9,151 nucleotides of DNA, taken from positions 1 to 9,151 of the forward strand of contig JAIVGV010000332.1 of assembly GCA_020201365.1 (NCBI GenBank). Reading direction: 5' to 3'. Made by a program: the position numbers and the translations under genes. Position 1 is the first letter of the stretch. Every line of letters begins with the position of its first letter. Of this stretch, positions 1 through 8,200 are shown piece after piece. The DNA is from Acidobacteriota bacterium. GTDB lineage: Bacteria > Acidobacteriota > Blastocatellia > Pyrinomonadales > Pyrinomonadaceae. Below the pieces are notes generated by a model. The model saw nothing but the letters and a program-made list of their open reading frames with translations, ran no database searches and was not told where the DNA came from.

Positions 1-522
1 GGCGGGAGCGTGCTCCCCGTGCTGGTCGTCACGCCGGATCGCCAGACGTTCAACAGCCTCGAGCCGGTCGTTTCCTTATTCTTGGATGGCGTGCGGCAGC
101 TCCCCCTGAAGGCGCAGGCCCCGAAGACCTCCGTCACCATCGCCGACCTGGTGGGCGAGTGGCGCAGCGGCGGCGACAGCAGCCTGGACTACGTCACCCC
201 GAGCGGCGCCTACGCAGGCAGCTCCACCGTGGCGCACGGCGCGAGCTACATCATCGCAGCCGACGGGAGCTACAAGTCGCAGTTCGCGGGCGTGGCGAAC
301 CGCCAGATCGTTCGCGGCGGCGGCGTCGGGACGGTCGAGCTGGGATCGGGGATAATCGGTTTTCGCGAGCGCGGCGGGAAGCTCTCGCGCTACCGCTTCG
401 TCTCTTACCAGACGGCGCTCAACGGCGCGACCGTGCTCACCCTGCTCGCAGACCAGTACGAAGCGAACGCCGCCAACGTCAGCTTCTACGGCGAGAAGTG
501 GGTGCGCGAGCCTAAACAGTAA
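1..522 (+). CDS. Unrecognised protein, C-terminal part (5' end outside window)
   Basis: The reading frame is open from the first base (codons GGC GGG AGC precede the GTG at position 10), so the gene almost certainly starts upstream and only its last 173 codons are seen. It ends with TAA at 520-522. The first visible stretch (PVLVVTPDRQTFNSLEPVV) looks like the end of another domain. A region beginning ADLVGEWRSGG then follows, with Gly/Ser/Tyr-rich alternating hydrophobic strands (ASYIIAADGSYKSQFAG, KLSRYRFVSYQ) and a final YGEKWVRE. The 'L-G-W ... dG-Y' pattern recalls lipocalin-like beta-barrel proteins that are common as hypothetical proteins, but I cannot assign a family. There are no catalytic motifs, Cys residues or membrane segments in the visible part. 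A role outside the cytoplasm is a guess from composition. A terminator directly follows, so this gene closes its own transcription unit. Confidence 0.75.
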   Translation, partial: GGSVLPVLVVTPDRQTFNSLEPVVSLFLDGVRQLPLKAQAPKTSVTIADLVGEWRSGGDSSLDYVTPSGAYAGSSTVAHGASYIIAADGSYKSQFAGVANRQIVRGGGVGTVELGSGIIGFRERGGKLSRYRFVSYQTALNGATVLTLLADQYEANAANVSFYGEKWVREPKQ

Positions 523-547
523 GCCGCCGCGGAGTTAGAATAGGGAC

Positions 548-590
548 GACAGCCGCCCCCGTTACGGACGTCGCGGGCGGCTGTCCTCTT
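548..590 (+). terminator. Intrinsic terminator after the first gene
   Basis: An 11-bp perfect GC-rich stem, GACAGCCGCCC (548-558) with GGGCGGCTGTC (575-585), encloses a 16-nt loop. The loop can form its own small CCG-TTA-CGG hairpin. The short pyrimidine run CTCTTT follows the stem. It lies 25 nt after the TAA of the upstream gene and before the channel gene's ribosome binding site, where a terminator is expected. The T-run is short but the stem is strong. Confidence 0.8.
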
Positions 591-639
591 TCGCGCCCGC
601 CAGAGGCGCGGCGGGAGCGTGCGAGGGGAGGGCGAAGGG

Positions 640-1722
640 ATGTTGACGATGAACCGTTTGGCAACGCTGTCCGTGTGGCTGTGGCAGGCGGCGGGCGCGG
701 CGGCGCAGCAGCCCGCGCCCGCGCCGACCGCGCCGCCCGCGAACGCGCCGACCGCCGCGAAGGTGGACTGGTACGCGCGCGTCTGGGACGACTACATCAA
801 CCGGCAGTTCCACATCGGCGACACGCTGAAGGTCTCGCTCGCCACGCTCGTCTTCGGGCTCTTCGTCTTCTTCGCCGCGCTCTTCGTCTCGCGCTGGCTG
901 CGCAGCTTCCTCGAGACGCGCTTCGCCGCGCACAAGCGGCTCGACCCCGGTCTGCAATACACGATCCTGCGCCTGACGCACTACGCCGTCGTCGCGCTCG
1001 GCGCGCTCTTCGCCCTGCGCGTCGGCTTCAACGCCGACTTCACGTCGCTCGCCGTCGTCTTCACGGCGCTCTCGGTCGGCATCGGCTTCGGCTTGCAGTA
1101 CATCGCCAACGACATCGCGTCCGGCTTCATCCTCCTCTTCGAGCGCCCGGTGCGCGTCGGCGACTTCGTGACCGTCGGCGTGGACAGCAAGACCGTCGAG
1201 GGCAGGGTCAAGACCATTCGCTTGCGGACGACGACCGTGATGACGAACGACCGCATCGCCGTCTTCGTCCCCAACTCGAAGCTCGTCAGCCACAACCTGA
1301 TCAACTGGTCGCACCCGGACGTGCGCTCGCGCATCTCGATCCCCGTCGGCGTCGCCTCGGACTCGGACGTTGATCACGTCACCGAGACCTTACTGCGCGC
1401 GGCGGAAGGCGTCGAGTACCTCCTCGAAGAGCCGAAGCCGACGGTGCAGCTCGTGGGCTTCGGCGACTTCACGCTCGACTTCCGCCTCCTCGTCTGGACC
1501 GATCGCCCGCGCCGCCACCAGAAGATCAAGAGCGACATCAACTACCGCATCGCGCGCCTCTTCAAAGAAGCCCGGATCGAAATCCCCAACCCGCAGCGCG
1601 ATCTCAACGTCCGCGGCGGTCAGCTCCGCGTCGTCACCGAAGACGGCGCGGGCGCGGACGCGCGCGACCGGGAGGGCGACTACGACTCGCGCGACCGCGA
1701 AGAGACTTTCACGCACCGCTGA
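640..1722 (+). CDS. MscS-family mechanosensitive ion channel
   Basis: A small-conductance mechanosensitive channel of the inner membrane: it opens under membrane tension to release solutes during hypo-osmotic shock. The protein has 360 residues, somewhat longer than E. coli MscS (286). Residues 1-22 look like a cleavable signal peptide ending AGAAA, followed by an Ala/Pro-rich linker (23-40). Three membrane segments follow at about 62-84, 104-128 and 133-167. The third carries the family hallmark, with small-residue/Gly packing (SVGIGFGLQYIANDIASG) running into FERPVRVGDFV. The MscS beta domain follows (VEGRV..I.LR.T....D, then VPNSKL, residues 186-214), then an alpha/beta C-terminal domain. 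The last 27 residues are an Asp/Arg-rich tail without obvious structure. I chose ATG 640 because GGGGAGGG lies 7 nt upstream (625-632); an in-frame GTG at 619 would add seven residues and lacks such a site. It seems to be transcribed alone. No terminator is evident after it. Confidence 0.93.
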   Translation: MLTMNRLATLSVWLWQAAGAAAQQPAPAPTAPPANAPTAAKVDWYARVWDDYINRQFHIGDTLKVSLATLVFGLFVFFAALFVSRWLRSFLETRFAAHKRLDPGLQYTILRLTHYAVVALGALFALRVGFNADFTSLAVVFTALSVGIGFGLQYIANDIASGFILLFERPVRVGDFVTVGVDSKTVEGRVKTIRLRTTTVMTNDRIAVFVPNSKLVSHNLINWSHPDVRSRISIPVGVASDSDVDHVTETLLRAAEGVEYLLEEPKPTVQLVGFGDFTLDFRLLVWTDRPRRHQKIKSDINYRIARLFKEARIEIPNPQRDLNVRGGQLRVVTEDGAGADARDREGDYDSRDREETFTHR

Positions 1723-1723
1723 T

Positions 1724-1753
1724 TTGCCTTTTCCGCGCGCCGAAGGTTACGCT
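1724..1753 (+). promoter_or_regulatory. Candidate sigma-70 promoter for the regulator-acyl-CoA synthetase operon
   Basis: TTGCCT (1724-1729) and TACGCT (1748-1753) are separated by 18 bp and each match part of the -35 and -10 consensus (-10: T, A and final T). The operator-like palindrome begins 18 bp further on, so a bound repressor would sit just after the expected transcription start. The match is weak and could be chance in a region of this composition. Confidence 0.25.
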
Positions 1754-1770
1754 TGCCGGGTCGCCACGAC

Positions 1771-1788
1771 TGAATGAGTCGTCACTCA
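1771..1788. promoter_or_regulatory. FadR-type operator candidate (imperfect palindrome)
   Basis: The sequence is TGAATGAGTCGTCACTCA. Its 7-bp arms (TGAATGA, 1771-1777; TCACTCA, 1782-1788) are inverted repeats with one mismatch (1774/1785) around a 4-bp spacer. As I recall it, the Bacillus subtilis FadR box is TGAATGAMTANTCATTCA. The site here agrees at all but three of those positions, including the whole left half. It lies 61 bp upstream of the start of a TetR regulator whose sequence resembles Bacillus FadR, so autoregulation of the operon is the natural inference. It also argues against translation starting at the ATG at 1774, which lies inside the site. Confidence 0.6.
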
Positions 1789-1813
1789 GACGCGCGCCGC
1801 CGGCTCAGCCCGA

Positions 1814-1838
1814 CGAGCCGAGCCGAGCCGAGCCGAGG
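1814..1838 (+). repeat. Pentanucleotide tandem repeat (CGAGC)n in the operon leader
   Basis: Four perfect copies of CGAGC (1814-1833) are followed by a degenerate fifth (CGAGG, 1834-1838). The last unit generates the GAGGG Shine-Dalgarno-like sequence at 1835-1839. The tract sits between the operator-like palindrome and the preferred start codon at 1849. It would shift the frame only if translation began at 1774. Confidence 0.7.
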
Positions 1839-1848
1839 GCTTCCCCCG

Positions 1849-2463
1849 ATGCGTTCACAGCGTACGCTGCCGACGAGCCCGCGCGCCCAAGTCGCGGACA
1901 AGCGCGAGGCGATCCTGCGCGCCGCGATCAAGGTCTTCGCGCAGAGCGGCTACTTCAACGCGAAGGTCGCCGACGTGGCGAAGGTCGCGGGCGTCGCCGA
2001 CGGCACCGTCTACCTCTACTTCAAGAGCAAGGAAGAGATCCTGCGCTCGATCTTCGACCGCGGCGTCGAGGTGCTGATCGCCGAGGCGCGCGAGCTGATC
2101 GAGGGCGTCACAGACCCGCGCGAGCGCCTGCGCCGCATCGCGCGCCTCCACCTCGAACGACTCGGAGACGACCGCGACCTGGCGATCGTCTTCCAGGTCG
2201 AGCTGCGCGGCTCGACGAAGTTCATGGAAGAATTTTCCGCCGCCGGGCTCGCGGAATACCTGACTCTCATCCGCGAGACGTTCGAGGACGGGCAGCGCAC
2301 GGGCGTCTTCCGCGCAAACCTCAATCCGAAGATCGTCTCGAAGGTCTTCTTCGGCGCGCTCGACGAGATGGCGACCAACTGGATTCTCTCGCGCCGCCGC
2401 TACAAGCTCGCCCCGCTCGCCGACGCCGCGCTCGACATCATCCTCGACGGAGTCTGCAACTGA
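1849..2463 (+). CDS. fadR: TetR-family regulator of fatty-acid metabolism, FadR-like
   Basis: A 204-residue one-component repressor. Residues 18-62 form the TetR DNA-binding domain (REAILRAAIKVFAQSGY, then VADVAKVAGVADGTVYLYFKSKEEIL), with the recognition helix in the AGVADGTVYLYF stretch. Residues 65-204 are the all-helical ligand-binding and dimerisation domain. The ligand domain resembles, from memory, Bacillus subtilis FadR (YsiA), not most TetR proteins: LAIV.Q.ELR (111-120), FFGALDE.A..W (167-178), the RYKL segment (184-187) and the helix DIILDGV near the end. That family binds long-chain acyl-CoA and leaves DNA when it is bound. It lies 2 nt upstream of an acyl-CoA synthetase gene, which supports this role, as does the operator-like palindrome at 1771-1788. 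Start: ATG 1849 has GAGGG at 1835-1839. The earlier in-frame ATG 1774 has no ribosome site and would add a repetitive Arg/Ser-rich 25-residue leader. This FadR type is unrelated to the GntR-family FadR of E. coli. Confidence 0.85.
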   Translation: MRSQRTLPTSPRAQVADKREAILRAAIKVFAQSGYFNAKVADVAKVAGVADGTVYLYFKSKEEILRSIFDRGVEVLIAEARELIEGVTDPRERLRRIARLHLERLGDDRDLAIVFQVELRGSTKFMEEFSAAGLAEYLTLIRETFEDGQRTGVFRANLNPKIVSKVFFGALDEMATNWILSRRRYKLAPLADAALDIILDGVCN

Positions 2464-2465
2464 CG

Positions 2466-4301
<1,836 letters not shown>

Positions 4302-4316
<15 letters not shown>

Positions 4317-4378
4317 GGGGTGTAGAAGAGATCATTCAGCGCGAATGATCTCTTCTTCACCCCTCACCCCTCATCCTT
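4302..4378. repeat. Heptamer-built hairpin between convergent genes (hairpin 1)
   Basis: A 77-nt near-perfect inverted repeat: 4302-4337 pairs with 4343-4378 over 36 positions with a single mismatch (T4323/T4357) and a 5-nt loop, AGCGC. The outer half of each arm is a 7-bp tandem repeat (GGATGAG, GGGTGAG, GGGTG...), and the inner half is a unique 12-bp stretch, AAGAGATCATTC. It covers the stop codon of the plus-strand acyl-CoA synthetase (4314-4316) and of the minus-strand hydrolase (4357-4359). As the only sequence between the two convergent genes it could act as a bidirectional transcription stop, although no T-run follows on either strand. The symmetry and heptamer structure suggest a repetitive element more than an ordinary terminator. 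Confidence 0.85.
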
Positions 4379-5037
4379 CCCAACTCCCCTTCCGCCCACT
4401 CGCGTATCACGCGCGTCAGTTCATCAAGTTGTTCGTCGAAGAAGTGCCCCGCGCCGCGGACGACGTGGAGGCGCGCGTGCGCCTCGGCGGGAATCTCGGC
4501 GACGAGTCGCCTGAGAGTCTCCGCGTCGCCGAACTCGTCGCGCTCGCCGTGGACGAAGAGGAGGTCTTTGCGGCAGTCGCGCAGGAAAGAGAAGTCGTAG
4601 CCGCGCTCGGCGATGGAGACGGGCGTGCCGATGCCGACGACGGCGCGGACGCGCGAGTCCTTGCATCCGACTTCGAGCCCGACGCGCGCGCCGAAGGAGA
4701 AGCCCGCGAGGACGACGGGGAGGCTCGGATACTTTTCGGCGAGGTAGTCGAGCGCCGTCGCCGCGTCCTGCTGCTCGCCGCCGCGCGCGTAGTCGTGCGC
4801 GCCCGTGCTCTGACCCGTGCCGCGGAAGTTGATGCGCAAAGTCACGCAGCCCGCCTCGTTGAGGGCGCGGGCGGCGCGGAAGACGACCTTGTTGTGCATC
4901 GTGCCGCCGTGGAGCGGGTGCGGGTGCAGGGCGAGCGCCGCGCCGCGCGCCGCCGCGTCGCCGCCGCGCGGCTCCTTGATGATCGCTTCGAGCCGCCCGT
5001 GCTCCGCGGGGATGAAGAGGTTGCCGACCGGATACAT
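4357..5037 (-). CDS. Alpha/beta hydrolase, dienelactone-hydrolase-like (COG2945 type)
   Basis: A 226-residue single-domain serine hydrolase, probably cytoplasmic as no signal peptide or membrane segment is seen. An early strand leads into LHPHPLHGGTMHNKVV (37-52), the HPHP..GG.M.NK signature of the group to which COG2945 proteins belong. RINFRGTGQS.G (68-79) follows. The nucleophile elbow is GFSFG, with S114. The probable acid is D167 in HGERDEFGD, and the catalytic His is H198 in GAGHFF. The triad order and spacing are complete, so the enzyme should be active; the substrate (an ester or lactone) is unknown. The ATG at 5035-5037 is the only sensible start because an in-frame stop lies at 5056-5058. 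There is no Shine-Dalgarno sequence just upstream; a heptamer hairpin ends 6 nt before the start codon. The last residues (RMRGEG, stop) come from a second heptamer hairpin. The gene converges on the acyl-CoA synthetase gene and diverges from the kinase. Confidence 0.88.
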   Translation of the reverse strand: MYPVGNLFIPAEHGRLEAIIKEPRGGDAAARGAALALHPHPLHGGTMHNKVVFRAARALNEAGCVTLRINFRGTGQSTGAHDYARGGEQQDAATALDYLAEKYPSLPVVLAGFSFGARVGLEVGCKDSRVRAVVGIGTPVSIAERGYDFSFLRDCRKDLLFVHGERDEFGDAETLRRLVAEIPAEAHARLHVVRGAGHFFDEQLDELTRVIREWAEGELGRMRGEG

Positions 5038-5043
5038 CGTGAT

Positions 5044-5117
5044 AGAGGTCAGAGGTTAGAGGTCGGAGGTCAGCGAAGTCAAACTCGCTGACCTCCGACC
5101 TCCGACCTCCGACCTCT
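5044..5117. repeat. Heptamer-built hairpin at the hydrolase 5' end (hairpin 2)
   Basis: A 74-nt inverted repeat: 5044-5076 pairs with 5085-5117 over 33 positions with two mismatches and one G-T pair, around the 8-nt loop AGTCAAAC. The left arm holds four 7-bp units (GAGGTCA, GAGGTTA, GAGGTCG, GAGGTCA; 5045-5072). The right arm holds the complementary units (TGACCTC, then CGACCTC three times; 5089-5116). It lies wholly in the leader of the minus-strand hydrolase. Its architecture matches hairpin 1 (tandem GAGG-starting heptamers in opposed arms around a unique tip), but the repeat unit and tip sequence differ. Confidence 0.85.
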
Positions 5118-5123
5118 TCGTTC

Positions 5124-5153
5124 TTGACTGCCGCGCGGCGCGGAGCGTAGCCT
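5124..5153 (+). promoter_or_regulatory. Candidate promoter for the sensor kinase
   Basis: TTGACT (5124-5129) matches five of six -35 consensus bases. TAGCCT (5148-5153), 18 bp further on, matches T, A and final T of the -10. It would give a leader of about 110 nt before the kinase start codon and begins 7 bp after hairpin 2. The -10 is poor. I saw no convincing promoter for the divergent hydrolase on the other strand. Confidence 0.25.
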
Positions 5154-5272
5154 TTTCGCGCCTTCCTCGCTCCGTCCAAAAAGTCAGTCAGCGGGCGTCA
5201 CGGTTCCGGGCGGGGAAGCGCCCCGCGCGGCGGCGCGCTTCGTTTCGTAGTCCGTCCCAGAGGTGTAAGGGC

Positions 5273-8200
5273 ATGCTGAGAGTGATCCGTCGGTCGTCGC
5301 TCGTGCGGTACGGCGCGGCGCTCGTCGTCGTGATGGCGTTGATGCTGTTCGCCGTGCCGGGGCTGTGGCGCAACCTGTTCGCCACGGGCGCGGGCGGCGA
5401 CTCCTTCATGACCCACTACAACTGCTATTTGCAGATCGCTCCGCTCGTCAGCCTCCACTTCGTCTCCGACCTGCTCATCGGCGCGGCTTACGTCTCGATC
5501 TCTCTGACGCTCGCCTACCTCGTCAACCGCGCGCGGCGCGACATCCCCTTCCACTGGGTCTTCCTCGCCTTCGGCGTCTTCATCGTCGCCTGCGGCTCGA
5601 CCCACTTCATGGAGGCTTGGACGACCTTCCGCGCGCCCGTCTATTGGCTCGCGGGCTACCTGAAGCTCGTCACGGCGGTCGCCTCGGTCGGCACGGCGGT
5701 CGCGCTCCCGCCGCTCGTCCCGCGCGCGCTCGCGCTCGTGCGCGACGCGAAGCTCTCGGAGCGGCGCAGGCTCGAACTCGAAGCCGCCAACCGGCAGCTC
5801 GAGACCTTCTACCGCCGCGCCAAGGAACTCGAAGAGGTGAAGTCGCGCGCGCTGAGCGGGGAGGCTCAAGGCGGCGGCGGCGCGCTCGCCGCGGCGCAGA
5901 TGCCGCTGCCGCTCTCGCGCCTGGAGCGGCTCGCGCTCGCGCCGCTCGTGCTCGTCGCGGCGGACGACGCGGAGACCTCGCGCCGCGTCGCCGAGTCGGT
6001 CTGCGAGAGCTGCCGCGTCGAGTCGGCGGGCGGCGGGCGCGAGGCGTTGGAGCGCGCCCGCTCGGTCGAGCCCGACCTGATCGTGTGCGACGCGGCGTCG
6101 GCGGGCATGACGGGCGAGGAGTTCGTCGGCGCCGTGCGCGCCGAGGGGCGGCTGCGCGACGTGCCCGTGATGGTGCTCGCCGCGGGCGACGAGGCGGAGC
6201 GCGTGCGCCTGCTGCGCGAGGGCGCGCAGGACTACATGACCAAGCCTTTCGTCGCCGAGGAGCTGCGCGCGCGCGCCGAGAACCTGATCGAGATCAAGCT
6301 GACGCGCGAGCTGCTGCAGCACGAGCTGGCGAGCCAGAGCCGCGACCTGACCGAGCTGGCGCGCGAGGTCGCCGCGCGGCGGCGCGAGCTTGAGCGGACG
6401 GTCGGCGAGCTGCGCGAGTCGAACTTCAAGCTCGAAGCGATCATCAAGGCGTCGCCGCTCGCCATCGTCGCGCTCGACCGCGAAGGGCTCGTGCGTTCGT
6501 GGAACCCGGCGGCGGAGCGCATCTACGGCTGGTCGCAGGAAGAAGTCTTAGGCGAGCCCCTGCCGACCGTGCCCGAAGAGGGGCGCGCCGAGATGGAGCG
6601 CAACCACCGCGCCGCCGTCGGCGGCACGATCTTCTCGGGCTACGAGACGAAGCGCGTGCGCAAGGACGGCTCGACCGTCGAGGTCAGCATCTCGACTTCG
6701 CCGCTGCTCGGCGAGGGCGGCGAGGCGGCGGGCGTCGTCGCGCTCGTCGCGGACGTCACGGAGCGCAAGCGCGCGGAAGCCGCGCTGCGCGAGCAGTCCG
6801 AAGTCATCGAGCAGGCTTACGACGCGATCTTTTTGCGCGATCCTTCCAACTCGATCACGCTCTGGAACCGCGGGGCGGAGAGAACATACGGGTTCACGAA
6901 AGAAGAAGCGCTCGCTCGCTCGCCGCACGAGTTGTTAAAGACCGTCACGCCGATCCCGCTCGCGGAGATTTACGCGAGCCTGCGGCGCGAGGGCTTCTGG
7001 GAGGGCGAGCTCAGACACACGCGCAAGGACGGCGCGCAGATCGTCGTCGAGAGCCGCTGGGCGACGATCAGAGACGACCGGGGCGAGGTCGCTTCGATCT
7101 TAGAGATCGTGCGCGACATCACGGAGCGCAAGCGCGCCGACGAGGCGCTGCGCGAGAGCGAGGAGCGCTACCGCGCCTTCGTCGCGCAAAGCTCCGAGGC
7201 GATCTGGCGCATCGAGTTCGCCGCCCCGATCCCCGTCAGCCTCCCCGAAGCGGAGCAGATCGAGCGCTACTACCGGGAAGGCTACCTCGCCGAGTGCAAC
7301 GACGTGATGGCGCGCATGTACGGCTTCTCACGCGCCGAGGAGCTGCACGGCTCGCGCCTCGGCGACATGCTGCCGCGCACGGAAGAGAACATGGCGTACC
7401 TGCGCGCCGCGATCCGCGCGGGCTACCGGCTGACCGACGCCGAGTCCCAAGAGCTTGATCGCGACGGCAACAACAAATACTTCCTGAACAACCTCGTCGG
7501 CATCATCGAGGGCGGGCTGCTGCGGCGCGTCTGGGGCACGCAGCGCGACGTGACCGAGCGCAAGCGCGCCGAGGTCGAGCTGGTCGAGAGCCGGCGCGAG
7601 CTCCAGATCGTCACCGACAGCGCGCCCCTCTTCATCTCCTCCTGCGACCGCGACGCCCGCTACATCTTCGTCAACGAGCCGTTCGCCGCGCGCCTCGGCC
7701 TCGCGCGCGAGGAGATCGTCGGCAGGCGCATCCCCGAAGTGCTCGGCGAGGAGGCTTACGCCGCGCTCAGCCACCACGTCGAGGCGGTGCTCGCGGGGCG
7801 GCGCGTCGAGTTCGAGTCGGAAGTCCCCTACCGCAACGTCGGTCGCCGCTTCATGCACGCCACCTACGTCCCGCGCCGCGACGACGAGGGCGCGGTGCGG
7901 GGCTTCGTCGCCGTCGTCTCGGACATAACCGAGCGGCGCGAGCAGGAGGAGGAGGAGAAGTTTTTGAGCGACGCGACGACCGTGCTCGCCTCCTCGCTCG
8001 ACTACGCGGCGACGCTCGAAGCCGTCGCGCGCATGTCGGCGCGCTACCTCACCGACTACTGCCTCGTCGATCTCGTCGAAGACGGCGGCGCGATCACGCG
8101 CCTCGTCGCCGCGCACCGCGACCCCGAGCGCGAGGCGGCGTGGCGCGAGATGCAGCGCCGCTTCCCCGTCGCGCCCGCCTCGCGCCACACCGTCGTCAAG

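Noticed and set aside
10..12. GTG at position 10 as a real start for the first gene
   Set aside because: The frame is open to the left edge, and no ribosome binding site can be judged. The protein appears to begin in the middle of a domain, so it is treated as a truncated gene.
596..615. Small stem CCCGCC/GGCGGG in the channel gene leader
   Set aside because: It is only 6 bp with an 8-nt loop in very GC-rich sequence, and nothing indicates a regulatory function.
1..622. Identical 13-mer GGCGGGAGCGTGC at 1-13 and 610-622
   Set aside because: The word is short and GC-rich. One copy is within coding sequence and the other in a leader, with no extended similarity. Chance is adequate in DNA of this composition.
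1774..1848. ATG 1774 as the regulator start
   Set aside because: There is no Shine-Dalgarno sequence. The added 25 residues are low-complexity and come partly from a pentamer repeat, and the codon lies inside the operator-like palindrome. ATG 1849 starts a normal TetR N-terminus.
6752..7946. Repeated GAC-(G/A)T(C/G/A)-AC(G/C)-GAGCG DNA motif, four copies in the kinase gene
   Set aside because: These are the codons for the D(V/I)TER ends of the four PAS domains. The repetition is protein-level domain duplication, not a DNA element.
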